Assembly (NCBI GenBank): GCA_001724265.1
Contig: MEDY01000023.1
Coordinates: forward strand, 115,909-179,908
From: Rhizaria sp. SCN 62-66
Taxonomy: Eukaryota; Rhizaria, unplaced
Direction of reading: 5' to 3'
DNA: 64,000 bases
Part shown: piece after piece, positions 55,801-64,000 of the stretch
Position numbering within the stretch: the stretch's first letter is position 1
Layout of the letters: each line of letters begins with the position of its first letter
The notes under the pieces: generated by a model
Told to the model about the DNA's origin: nothing
Databases searched by the model: none
Seen by the model: the letters and a program-made list of their open reading frames with translations, nothing else
Translations under genes and position numbers: made by a program

Positions 55801-58800
55801 GCGTGCCGGGCTTCCCGCTCCCCACGCTGCCCGCGGCGCTCGTCGCGCGGGCGCGCGCGGACCTGCGCGCCGAGGCCCCGCACCGCGAGCGCGACTTCCT
55901 CGCCTCGGTCGGCGGCGCGCGGAGGAACCACACGGCGGCGTTCGTCCCGCCCCTGGGCGCGGGCGCGATGCAGCCGCAGCTGCTGCTGCCGTCGCAGGCC
56001 GAGGCGCGCGCGGCGTCGGCGGCCGCGGCGGCGCTGTACCGCTACACCACGCTGCCCGTCTCGCTGCGCGCGGTCGAGAATCACTACGACTTCGCGGCAC
56101 AGGCGCGTGAGCACGTGTTCCCGTCGCTGCACGACGTGCTGGGCGCCGAGTTCCCCGTCCACGTCGCCGTCGCCGCGCCGTACGACACCACCACCGCGCT
56201 CAGCGTCGACGCGTTGCGACACGGACTTGCGTTCAACGCGAAACCGCTCACCGCCGCAGACGCCATGACAGATGCGGACGAGGACGCGGCAGATGTGACG
56301 ACGGTGCCCTCAGCGGCCTTCACGCTGGAGCCAGTCGCCGAATCTGGAACGACGGCGACGACGACAAGCGGGAGTGTGCGCGGTGGTGCTGCTGCCGTGA
56401 CCGTTGCTGCTGCTGCTGCTTCTGGTGCAGCGGTTTCAGCGGCGGTGACGGCGGGTGATGTGCCGCTGTTCTTGGCGATGGACACGCCGCCACTGCGCAC
56501 GCTGCGGCTGCTGGAGCTTAGCCAGGGCACGGCTGACGCGCTGCCCGCGCTCGCGGGCCCCAGCAAGGCGCTGCTGCCGCTGCTCGCGCCGCTCCAGGGC
56601 GCGGGCGACTTCTCGGACCTCGCCTCCGCCGCCCCGGGCGCCGCGGCAGATGCGGAGCTACAGGCGATCCTCCAGGACACCGCGCGCACCGGCGGCCGCA
56701 CCGGCGGCCGCAGACGCGGCGGCGATGACGCAGACGCAGACGCAGACGCAAACGCGGCCGCGGATGGCGCACCGCGCCGGCGAAGGCAGCGGAGCGACGC
56801 CGGGGTGCCGCGGAGGCGTGGGCGCACGACGGGCGCGAGCTTAGGCGGCGCGACCAGGCGCGGCGCGCGCGGAGCGCGGCGCAGGCGCGGGCGCCACGAC
56901 TACTACTCGGAAGACGATGACGACGACGGCGATGGCACTGTCGACGACGACGATGACGACAACGACGATGACGACGACGAAGAGGAAGAAGAGGACGAGG
57001 AGGACGAGGCTGAGTCCAATGAAACCGCCGAGGCCAAGCGCAGCCGCAGCGGCAGCCGTGGCGGTCGTCCCCAGGCCAAAGCGGCCGCCAACGCCACCGG
57101 CAGTGGTAATGGTAATGGCAACGGCAACGCCAGCGCGGACGACGACGATGACGACGACGCTGTTGCAGCTGGCGGCGCCGGCGTGCGCGCTGCTGGCGGC
57201 GATGGCCCCCGCGCGCGTCGTCAGCGCAACCCGAGCATCGAGCCCCGGTACCGCGGGCCCAAACGCACGCCGGAGGAGATGCGCGCCGCGCGCGCCGCCG
57301 CCGCCGTACTGCGCCGCCGCGCGCTCAAAGAGGCTGCGCTTGCCGCCGCCAACAACGGCACCGCCCCCGCGCCCGCGACGACCAAAGGTGGCGAGTCCTC
57401 CGGCGCGGCGGCGGCGGCGGCGGCGGTGGTGGCGTTGAGTGCGGGCGCCGCGCTCGCGGGCCGCGTCGGCGCTGCGCCGAGCTTTGCCGTGCAGCCGCCG
57501 CCGCCGCCGACCACCGCGGCGGCACACGCCGCGGCCGCCGCGCGTGCGCTGCTACGGTCGCAGGACTCGCAGGTGCCCGCCGCGACTGTGGCCACGCCGT
57601 TCCACCCGCGTTTCGCAGTGTCGCGCGAGCGAATCGCACTGATGCTGCTGATCGTTGCCACCGCGGCGGGCGCGCCTGGCACCGCGCACGCACCGCCGAC
57701 CGACTGCGACGCCGTGGCCGCGCTCATGCTGGCCGACGACAGCAGCGACAGCGACGGCTGTAACGGTAATAGTGGCGGTGACGATGACTCCGGCTGTGAG
57801 GACGCTGTGTACAACGGCGAGCGCCTGCGTTGCTCCAAGGCGCAAGCCCGGCTCGAGCGTTCAGCTCTCCGCCGCTACACTCGCGCCACCCCTTCTGCTG
57901 TCTCAGCCACTGCCCCTCTGGCTGGCGCAGACGCTGCGAGCGGGCGCACGCCGGAGCAGTGGGCGCTATTCTGGTCCGCCTGGGCGCGCGCGCTCGTCGC
58001 CGCGGCCTCGCGAGCGATCGCCGGTCTCGCCACCACGAGCGCTGGCCGCAACCCCGCGCTGTGGCCCGCGCTAGGCCCCGCGGCACCCGTGCCGAGCACC
58101 GACGCGGCCGTGTACGGCGACGACGATCTGCCGGCGTCCAAAGCCGACGTCAAGGCCGCGCTGCGGCGCGCGCGTGAGACGCCCTTTGCGGACTCGGCCG
58201 AATCCGAGGTCGCCGCGCCCGCCGTGCTGTTGGGCGCGCGCCAGATCCTGGGGCTGCCGCAGCGCGACCGGCCGCCCGCGCCGCCCGCGCAGGCCCCCGC
58301 GGCGGCGGCCGACGGCTTCTTTGGCGCCGTGGCGACGCACACGCAGCTGGCCGCCGGCAGCGAGGTCGGCGAGATGGCGCGTGCCACGCTTAAAGGCGGC
58401 GAAGAGGCGCTCGAGACGGCCATTGCGTGGGTGTACGCGCGCATCGGCGCCGGTAATGCCGAGTACTTGGGCTCCGCGGACGCGTCGATCGCGGCCGTCG
58501 CGGCCACTGCGGCGCGGGACGCTAAGGTGGAAGAGGGCGAGAACGACAAGGCTCGCGCGACGGCCAGTGCGGCTGCGAGTGCGACCGCTTCGAGCGCGAG
58601 CGCAAGCGCAAGCACGAAGATCAAGACCGAGTCGGGATCATCTAACAGCAAGACCACTGTGGCGACAGCGACTGGAAGCGCGAGTGCGAAGAAGACGCCT
58701 GAGAGCCGCTTCCCGCCCGGCGCGAGCGCCGTGAGCGCACGTGCAGGATACACGTGGAACGCTGACTTCGCGTCAAACGTGCCGACGCTGCCGTACGACA

Positions 58801-61763
58801 ACCACCACGCCGTGCCCGTCGCGGAGCATCACAAGACGCCCTTCCTCTCGCTCTCAGTCACCAAGGTCAACTCGCGCGAAAGCAAGAGTGCCGCGAACGC
58901 TGCTTCAGCTGCGTCTACGACCACAAGCACTAGCAAACGCAGGTCGAACAACACCACCACCGCTGCTGCCGCTGCCACAGTCGCTGCTCCCGCGTTGTCG
59001 CTGGAAGACACATACTACGTCGCCGGCGCGGCCGCAGTGCAGTCCGTACTGGCGGGGCTACTGCCGCCGCGGCTGCTTGCGCGGCAGTTCCGCGTCTTCA
59101 CGGCCTCAGTCGCGCCGCTGGCCGCGCGCGGGGACGCCGCCGCAACGACCGCGCGCGCCACGGCCGCGCTCGAGCGCGCGTGGCGCAGCGACCAACTGCG
59201 GCTCGCCAACGAGCTCGTCGTGCTCACGGCGCCCATCGCTCGCCTGGCGGGCTTTGCGCCCGGCAACACTCACATGGCGCTCGCGCGGCAGCGGCTGGAG
59301 CGGCTCAAGGAGCGGCTGCACGAGTACGCGCTCGAGGCCGCCGCGCTGCGCCGCGTGCTGCCCGTGCTGCGCGTCGCGCGCAAGGCGTGGGCCGGCGAGC
59401 CCGAGCGGCTGCGTGCGCGGCTCACGGCGCTTGCGGACCAGCTGCTCGCCGCGCTCGTGAGGACCGCGGACGCGCTGAACCGTCACGTCGAGTTCCTCGA
59501 GAACGCCGTCGCCGCAGAGGACCCCAGCACGCTGCACTGGGCCGCCGTCGCCGCCGCCCAGCTCGCCGGCGACGCCATCGCCGCCGCCAGAGCCGCGGAC
59601 GCTGCCAGCGCTGCCTCTGCCAAAGCCTCCGCTAACAGCGGCAAGGACAGCGAGGATGAGGACGCGGCGGCGCTGCTGGCGCTGGTTAAGTCCACGGCGC
59701 CCGACGCCGTTGCAGCATGGCAGCTGCGCGTGTGGGCGCGCTGCACGGCGAGCCAGGCGCGCGGGCTGCTGGAGGAAGTCAACGCGCACGAGCTGCAGCA
59801 GGTTTGCGACTACGGTCCGCGCGTGTCGCGCGTCGGCGACACTTACCACGCCGTGCCGCTGCCGCGCCTTCTGTCGGCCAAGGAGCAGACGCGCGACGCA
59901 CCGCTGCTGGAACGTCTGGCGCCGCGGGACCCGCTCGCGGCGCGCGGCGTCGACTGGTTGAATCAGTCGCTCGAGCCCATGCTCTTTGCCACCGAGTACG
60001 CGCCCTGGGCGCGCGGCAAGCGCCCGCGCGTCGCAGAAGTCAAGGGCGGCTTTGTGGCGTGGCAGCCGCCGATCCTGCCGTTTCCCTGGGAGGCCGCGGC
60101 GGCGGCACGCTGCCAACTTGGCCACAGCGCGTACCGTGCGCGCCACAAGTTCTCCCCGCTTGAGACGGACGTACGTGAGGCTGTGCTGACACTCAGCGGT
60201 GGCACCGCGCCTTACACACTCGCCGGCGCGGCCACCAACGCCGCGTTCGCCGAGTTTGGCCCGCACGCGGCGCCGCGGCCGTCTGCTGCGGAGCCCGACG
60301 GCCACATCGCGTCCTTTGTGTCGCTGCCGCTTAACGCGCCCGAGAAAGCCTACGCCGCGCTGCTCACCGCGCCCGGGTTCGCGCGCGCCATTGCCGAAGT
60401 GCAGCGTGCGCTGCTGCGCCTCGCCGGCTCGCGGTCCCAGAACAGCGCCAACATCAGTGCCGGTGGCAGCAGCCGCAGCAAGAACAACAACAGCAACAAC
60501 AACACTCGCGGCACTAAGCCCGCGCTCCCGCAGCTGCGCGGCGCGGGGCTGCTGCGACCCGCCGCGGTGCTCGCGGCCGCGTTGGTGGGCGAAGACGCCA
60601 CGCGCGATCCGTCCTGGGGCGCCCCGCGGCCTGACCTCGTTGCCGCCTTGAGCTCTGCGGACAAGTGCAACGCCGCGATGACTGACGGCAACGACAACGA
60701 CGACGACAGCACCAAGATTAAGAACGAGTCTGGTCTGTCCGCGTCCAACGTCTTGCCACAGCCTGCGTCCCGCTCCGGTGGCGTCCCGCCGTCGCGCTCG
60801 ACCTCCGCGGCGGCCGCGACACGCGGTGCGGACCTGCAGGCGAGCGGCGACGTTAGCGCCGAGACGTGGGTTGCGGTGTTGCACGAGAACGAAGCGCGCG
60901 TCCGCCGCTGCGCCGCGCCAAGCGGGCTCGGCGCGCCCGCGCTGCTGGCCACCGCGCGCGGGCTCACGCTCGTGGCGCCGCGCGCGGACCCGTTCGTCGC
61001 GCTGATCGGCGGCGTTGCGCACCACGGGTTCGGCAGCGACAGCGGCGCCGCACTCGTGCCGCGCGTGGCGGGCTGGATGGGGCTGCGATATGCGCCTGAC
61101 GCGCCCAACAAGCCCACAGCCGCGGGCGGCGCGTGGGCGCGTGGCGCCGCGTCAACCAGGGACGGCGACTGGGACATGATCCCGGCCGAGGGCGAAGGAC
61201 TGGGCTCCGCCGCTCGGCGCGCGGCGGCGCAGCGCGTGCCCATGCCGTACAACCCGATCGGCGCCTTTAACTCGCTCTACGTGGGCAACTCGCTCACGCT
61301 CTTCGCGCTCGACCCTGGCGGGCTGTCGGATGACGATAGGCCGAGCAGCGGCAGTGACGACAGCAGCAGTGACGGCAGCGGCAGCGACGGCGAGGGCGGC
61401 GCCGGTGCCGGCGGCGACGACGACAGTGCGAGCGCGTCGGACGACTACAGCGACGAAACCGAGGACGACGAGGTTGACGCGGCCATCGCGGCGGCCAGGG
61501 CGGCGGCCAGGGCGGCCGCGGCGGCCAGGGCTCCCGCGCGCAGGAACAGGCGCCGCTCTGGTGCCGCCGTGGCCAGGAGCGCCGCACGGCCGCGCAGGCG
61601 CGTGGTTCCTGTCGCTGCCGGAGCTACAGCTGGCACTGCCGCTGGCACTGTTGCTAGTAGGGCTGCTGCCGCAGGCTCGGCAGCAAGGAGTGGAGGTTCG
61701 CGCAAGCGCGGTGGCGATGCGGCTGATCCGCCGACGGTCAAGCGCAGTAGGCATCGCCGCTAA
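52842..61763 (+). CDS. Giant nuclear-type protein of unknown function
   Basis: 2973 residues in one exon, ending in TAA. No family is recognised. Unlike the giant protein at the window start, it has several stretches that look folded: aromatic and charged blocks near residues 900-1000, 1060-1120 (LPVSLRAVENHYDFAAQ), 1585-1760, 2060-2280 (long amphipathic helices such as LERLKERLHEYALEAAALRR) and 2320-2470 (YGPRVSRVGDTYHAVPLPRL, FVAWQPPILPFPWEAA). These are separated by Ala runs, a Gln run near 265-275, an acidic tract near 1355-1391 and basic Ser/Arg patches. The C-terminus combines an Asp/Ser-rich block with Arg-rich clusters and ends in KRSRHRR. Acidic tracts with basic clusters suggest nuclear location and chromatin contact (inference). 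Confidence 0.8.
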   Translation: MSRIPDRSNGHTPAPAAASATAAAVAAAAAAASAASSPAPLPASALGPGAGAPISSTLFAVLATSSSRSAIRNNAAAAAAAAHAAANVAAAAAAANAAAAAAAAAADESDTDDRDQDRDRERGRNRDRLRARDSGPWFSRSSAYSDLAEGFSPRALASPRGWAAALPQHRVCVYDSARPLAALLTEVAVPAIALGIALLDSPITPAVVAAAAVGDPRVAMLLGHPDDPALSKLAALPLNDSSGSGNVGIVSSSGSSRRAAAQQQQQQQQQRSQQLQLLLPSPVPASAQPAELALWRALSWSGAEWAAALGPRRSAAMAGPPPPRLAVSARTAARIVRTLKGGSDSGASGGSAGGDKSVGGHEHNGNDNDDDADADGDGDGNKDGDNYDGVDDDDSDDSGGGRSNTAGRRSRSRKGGRGGRGGASSSGGGARRSRASAAPGAATSWEVRCNLAAALSAQLQDVRRAVPTQHAGPVLADPSQAETDALLLPRRAVLDLYALLLLLRRARPHVHDHFLRWQQRRRSALSSARLRARQRSEELDEDAWRDAYNAMNSIPGRFPRLVVLFTQRGSETITAPETGSGDSSSSMSSSSPSDGNNSSDIIVKTACKVVRRSPHPPALSAWTLSQSSDNAATSADTATVTASASANAKKQRQSAVTDGDNDVTASAGATVLEPPGGCKTWLGAFRSALAKAQLAHARRAEAALVRAGEPGDEWEVDVLVELTWRVDLPALKADERFSTYVAVGTLPPPTMMTTTTTMTTPTPSSAPAVSSFGSAASSSQRSADLRSGSGSSPFGSGGGGGVIGGSDQLLCAPVPAAPLVHAAAVLPHAAALARAVAAAAARAPGPRQPLPPRGPEPWGEEVAGAEPPHAVLSTADATDPLPLINSYPLSDPAYPVVAETDVPGACLSTNLLDGALSAAVLTRLPATQVFYQRLCFLQARRLLQHYAQDVLVTRAAPFAPPPPAALAPVGGLPVRAALAHAVAGLPRVPGFPLPTLPAALVARARADLRAEAPHRERDFLASVGGARRNHTAAFVPPLGAGAMQPQLLLPSQAEARAASAAAAALYRYTTLPVSLRAVENHYDFAAQAREHVFPSLHDVLGAEFPVHVAVAAPYDTTTALSVDALRHGLAFNAKPLTAADAMTDADEDAADVTTVPSAAFTLEPVAESGTTATTTSGSVRGGAAAVTVAAAAASGAAVSAAVTAGDVPLFLAMDTPPLRTLRLLELSQGTADALPALAGPSKALLPLLAPLQGAGDFSDLASAAPGAAADAELQAILQDTARTGGRTGGRRRGGDDADADADANAAADGAPRRRRQRSDAGVPRRRGRTTGASLGGATRRGARGARRRRGRHDYYSEDDDDDGDGTVDDDDDDNDDDDDEEEEEDEEDEAESNETAEAKRSRSGSRGGRPQAKAAANATGSGNGNGNGNASADDDDDDDAVAAGGAGVRAAGGDGPRARRQRNPSIEPRYRGPKRTPEEMRAARAAAAVLRRRALKEAALAAANNGTAPAPATTKGGESSGAAAAAAAVVALSAGAALAGRVGAAPSFAVQPPPPPTTAAAHAAAAARALLRSQDSQVPAATVATPFHPRFAVSRERIALMLLIVATAAGAPGTAHAPPTDCDAVAALMLADDSSDSDGCNGNSGGDDDSGCEDAVYNGERLRCSKAQARLERSALRRYTRATPSAVSATAPLAGADAASGRTPEQWALFWSAWARALVAAASRAIAGLATTSAGRNPALWPALGPAAPVPSTDAAVYGDDDLPASKADVKAALRRARETPFADSAESEVAAPAVLLGARQILGLPQRDRPPAPPAQAPAAAADGFFGAVATHTQLAAGSEVGEMARATLKGGEEALETAIAWVYARIGAGNAEYLGSADASIAAVAATAARDAKVEEGENDKARATASAAASATASSASASASTKIKTESGSSNSKTTVATATGSASAKKTPESRFPPGASAVSARAGYTWNADFASNVPTLPYDNHHAVPVAEHHKTPFLSLSVTKVNSRESKSAANAASAASTTTSTSKRRSNNTTTAAAAATVAAPALSLEDTYYVAGAAAVQSVLAGLLPPRLLARQFRVFTASVAPLAARGDAAATTARATAALERAWRSDQLRLANELVVLTAPIARLAGFAPGNTHMALARQRLERLKERLHEYALEAAALRRVLPVLRVARKAWAGEPERLRARLTALADQLLAALVRTADALNRHVEFLENAVAAEDPSTLHWAAVAAAQLAGDAIAAARAADAASAASAKASANSGKDSEDEDAAALLALVKSTAPDAVAAWQLRVWARCTASQARGLLEEVNAHELQQVCDYGPRVSRVGDTYHAVPLPRLLSAKEQTRDAPLLERLAPRDPLAARGVDWLNQSLEPMLFATEYAPWARGKRPRVAEVKGGFVAWQPPILPFPWEAAAAARCQLGHSAYRARHKFSPLETDVREAVLTLSGGTAPYTLAGAATNAAFAEFGPHAAPRPSAAEPDGHIASFVSLPLNAPEKAYAALLTAPGFARAIAEVQRALLRLAGSRSQNSANISAGGSSRSKNNNSNNNTRGTKPALPQLRGAGLLRPAAVLAAALVGEDATRDPSWGAPRPDLVAALSSADKCNAAMTDGNDNDDDSTKIKNESGLSASNVLPQPASRSGGVPPSRSTSAAAATRGADLQASGDVSAETWVAVLHENEARVRRCAAPSGLGAPALLATARGLTLVAPRADPFVALIGGVAHHGFGSDSGAALVPRVAGWMGLRYAPDAPNKPTAAGGAWARGAASTRDGDWDMIPAEGEGLGSAARRAAAQRVPMPYNPIGAFNSLYVGNSLTLFALDPGGLSDDDRPSSGSDDSSSDGSGSDGEGGAGAGGDDDSASASDDYSDETEDDEVDAAIAAARAAARAAAAARAPARRNRRRSGAAVARSAARPRRRVVPVAAGATAGTAAGTVASRAAAAGSAARSGGSRKRGGDAADPPTVKRSRHRR

Positions 61764-61852
61764 ATGTGCGTTTGAGTCTGCAACCAGTCATTTGTGTCGC
61801 AGGCTGCAAATGGAGGGAACTCACTTACTCGCATGGCAATCTAACACAATGC

Positions 61853-61858
61853 AATAAA
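61853..61858 (+). terminator. AATAAA polyadenylation signal
   Basis: Canonical hexamer about 90 bases after the stop of the giant nuclear-type gene. Confidence 0.55.
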
Positions 61859-62521
61859 GCTTATTTTTGTATGATTATGGGACTATTATAAAGATGTAGT
61901 CATTTTTTATTCAGCGCTAGATATTATAAAGACACAAACCCCTATTTTTCTCCGATGTCTGTGGATTTGAACTACGTAATATTCATTGTAAGCTTGCGTC
62001 GGAAGCAACCCAAAACTTGCCTCAATTTTAAGAGTGAAGTTCCGTTGTGACGAATGAATGTGCCGGCATGGGATACTTGGGGCATATCTCTGTTCTAGAA
62101 CCACCGCAGCATCGCGGCGTCCAAAGGCGCTTCCGGCACACACGACATCATGCGACCAACGGGTTCAGCGCCACGCAGAAGGTGAACCGAGTAGCCCACG
62201 CTCCTACATCGCGTCGTAAAGCCGGAGAAAGAAGAAAAGATGCCACGCTGCCTCGTTTGCTCATTATAAAGTTTTGCCCGCATGACAATGTCAGATGTTG
62301 TCATATCGGGCTCGTGCACCAAACAGCGCGTGCAATCCGCAATGCGTTCGCGCGCCCGAGGCGGTCTAGTGGCCTACAGGCTACCGCGAGCCGGGTGACA
62401 TTAGGTCACTGGAGCACATCAACACGATTCTCGGTCTCGCTGACCGCACGGGGGCAGAAGATATAAGGCCTTGTGACGCACGACATTTTACATATTTTCG
62501 CGCGTAACAGGCCTACCTTGA

Positions 62522-62803
62522 CGTTACCTACGCAGCGTACTGTTAGACAGTGCTTTACCACCCCTGCGCGACCACCCCTGCGCGAGCACTTGCGTTGACG
62601 GGGTCGACGGCGCGGTCATTAAGGCGGTCAACAACATCTTCAAGGACGGCAGCGAGAGCTTCTGGGCGCAGATCCGTGACATCCACAAGAAGGGCGCGCG
62701 CCGCCTCAAGCGCACCACCAAGACTCAGTGCAGCCCGGCGCAAGTGAAACGCAAGCGGGGTCGGCCCAAGAAGAGCGGAAAAGGAAGTGTGTGTACACAA
62801 TAA
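62522..62803 (+). CDS. Short AT-hook protein frame, partial or last exon (tentative)
   Basis: A frame of 93 codons, open from just after a TGA to a TAA at 62801 that overlaps an AATAAA. It has no in-frame ATG near its start, so it would have to be a terminal exon or a gene fragment. The second half has good coding composition: KAVNNIFKDGSESFWAQIRD, then KKGARRLKRTTKTQ, and a C-terminal KRKRGRPKKSGKG, which is an AT-hook core (R-G-R-P) that binds the minor groove of AT-rich DNA. A tandem 14-bp duplication lies near its left end. It could also be a relic of a mobile element or a pseudogene. Confidence 0.35.
   Translation, partial: RYLRSVLLDSALPPLRDHPCASTCVDGVDGAVIKAVNNIFKDGSESFWAQIRDIHKKGARRLKRTTKTQCSPAQVKRKRGRPKKSGKGSVCTQ
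62557..62584 (+). repeat. Tandem duplication of a 14-bp unit
   Basis: Two perfect adjacent copies of ACCACCCCTGCGCG. Confidence 0.85.
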
Positions 62804-63470
62804 ACACAACCTTTATTTCGCGACAGGCAATTGTTGTACGAAGGAGATTTTATGCAGAATGTCGACTGTAACAGTATTAATACATCAGATTTGACAATCC
62901 ATAAACTTTCTCATCACACAAAATCGCCGTTGTGATTGTGCGCAATTGGTTAGCAATCTCACATTGCGATTGCTCACACTTTGACTCCACTGTTAGAGTT
63001 AGAGGATCCAAGTCCAAGTGGAAAAGGTCGATTTGTATTGAGTTATTATGATATCATGAATTGCACCAAAGTGGTACCAATTCCATCGGTTAGTTCTGGA
63101 GACTTCCGGAACTGTGGAATTGCTCACAGTAACATCCACGACCTGCCCCGACCCAGAGGTCTCAAAAGAGCGTCGCTCACAGTCACGTTAGAGCCTAACG
63201 GTCACTCGAGGAGGCGGCTCTTAGAGGAACTTTTGGGTGAGGAAAACGGCATGCAGACAGATGTTCTTGATATGAGAATGGTTGCTTATTGTTATGTTTG
63301 TTGTGTTCTGTTTGCTTTGTTTAAAGGGTCGAGTTGATGTCGCCACCAGCGCAGCGCGGAGTTGGACCTTTTTGGTTGCTCGCCCTTCTTCACACTGACC
63401 ACGGAGTGGTTTGCCTCTTGCTAACCGTTTACCTTTTGTTGTTGTCTGTTTGCTTTCCTTACGCAGAGAC

Positions 63471-63873
63471 ATGGCTACGCCCGAGGATCGCATGCTGGAC
63501 TCCGTCCTCCGTCGCCTCGAAGTGGCCAACCAGGCCCTGTTTAAGACCGTTGGCAAGGAGGCGCGCGAGACCATCCAGGCCCAGCTGACCGAACTCAAGC
63601 TGGAAAAGGACCTTATTGTGGCCAAGATTGAAGTCCGCAACAAGATGAACTCCGTCCTCCATCGCCTCCAAGAGGCCAACCAGGCCCTGTATAAGACCGT
63701 TGACTAGAAGCTCCGCACGACCATCCAGGCTTAGCTGGCCGAATTCAAGCTGGAGAATGACCTCGCTGAGGCCAAGATGGACGCCCTCAACAAGGTGGAC
63801 GGGGCTCAGGAGCGTGTTACTCGCTCCCAAGAAGCCCTCGACGCCTTCAAGCGCTCCGCGGCGGCACCTGTCG
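63471..63873 (+). CDS. Coiled-coil repeat protein, first coding exon, with two in-frame UAG codons (3'-partial)
   Basis: ATG at 63471 follows TTACGCAG by four bases. The frame encodes a coiled coil made of a 50-residue tandem repeat: first copy SVLRRLEVANQALFKTVGKE onward, second copy SVLHRLQEANQALYKTVD onward, then a diverged third part (QERVTRSQEALDAFKRSA). In the second copy TAG occurs at 63705 and 63732. The first copy has AAG and CAG at the equivalent positions. The frame stays open after both and reaches a strong donor (G/GTACGT) at 63874, so the gene continues beyond the window. Either UAG is read as an amino acid or this is a recently damaged copy. Function unknown; coiled coil suggests a structural or linker role. 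Confidence 0.6.
63498..63797 (+). repeat. Tandem 150-bp coding repeat, two copies
   Basis: Copy one starts at 63498, copy two at 63648. Long stretches are identical, for example CTCCGTCGCCTC against CTCCATCGCCTC and the shared GCCAACCAGGCCCTGT. Confidence 0.85.
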
Positions 63874-63957
63874 GTACGTTTCTGTCTGCTGTTGCTCTTT
63901 GCTGTTGCTCTGTTGGCGTGCTTGTTTTGACTGCTGTTGTTTAGTATGGTTGGCTCA

Positions 63958-63962
<5 letters not shown>

Positions 63963-64000
<38 letters not shown>
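63963..64000 (+). repeat. (CT)n microsatellite at the window end
   Basis: Uninterrupted CT dinucleotides to the last base. It lies downstream of the donor at 63874, so it is probably intronic; its true length is not visible. Confidence 0.9.

Larger units (their letters stand above)
61764..63470. other. Intergenic stretch with a short AT-hook frame
   Basis: 1707 bp. Mixed composition: AT-rich at both ends, GC-richer at 62050-62460 and 62530-62780. Apart from the AT-hook frame listed separately, I see no gene. The 62050-62460 patch is open on both strands without a recognisable protein. Confidence 0.45.

Noticed and set aside
62047-62466. Open frame of about 140 codons in the final spacer
   Set aside because: Both strands are open, no domain is recognisable and composition is intermediate; more likely chance or decayed sequence.
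62981-63337. Open frame of about 118 codons before the coiled-coil repeat gene
   Set aside because: No ATG at its start, AT-rich, no domain; probably promoter or 5'-UTR of the next gene.
1-64000. CRISPR array, prophage, bacterial operon or insertion sequence
   Set aside because: No spaced direct repeats, no terminal inverted repeats with a transposase, and gene structure is eukaryotic.

Overview
The window looks like nuclear DNA of a free-living or parasitic unicellular eukaryote; I cannot assign the lineage. The evidence is GC-rich coding blocks separated by AT-rich spacers, spliceosomal introns, genes on both strands without operons, and eukaryote-only families: an ArfGAP, MON2, DENR, PP2C, an FRE/NOX flavocytochrome and a PDZ coiled-coil protein. 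Proteins are inflated by runs of Ala, Gln, Asn, Ser and Asp, even inside conserved genes. Because GC is high at third codon positions, long antisense open frames are common and almost all of them are shadows.

Layout: 1-9664 (+) giant low-complexity protein, possibly cut at its 5' end; 10417-12507 (+) AGFG-type ArfGAP; 12992-17866 (-) leucine-rich-repeat/coiled-coil protein; 18389-19915 (+) acidic Myb/SANT-like protein; 20327-26977 (-) coiled-coil/PDZ protein interrupted by two in-frame UAG codons; 27350-28240 (+) unknown helical protein; 28829-37854 (-) MON2; 38686-39668 (-) DENR; 41089-44703 (+) ferric reductase/NADPH oxidase; 46068-47540 (-) PP2C phosphatase; 48706-51171 (+) low-complexity protein with a hexapeptide repeat; 52842-61763 (+) giant nuclear-type protein; about 62522-62803 (+) AT-hook fragment; 63471 to the end (+) coiled-coil repeat gene with two in-frame UAG codons, running off the window.

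The genes do not form one pathway. Several are housekeeping: Golgi/endosome traffic (MON2, ArfGAP), translation re-initiation (DENR), phosphatase signalling and transmembrane electron transfer.

Three genome-level signals stand out. (1) UAG occurs only inside reading frames (two loci, four codons) and ends none of the twelve main genes, so UAG may be a sense codon, perhaps Gln. (2) Seven of eight introns start GTACG and the eighth GTCCG, instead of the usual GTRAGT. (3) Eight of thirteen start codons lie 0-8 nt after a pyrimidine-rich CAG, suggesting 5'-UTR introns or a trans-spliced leader.
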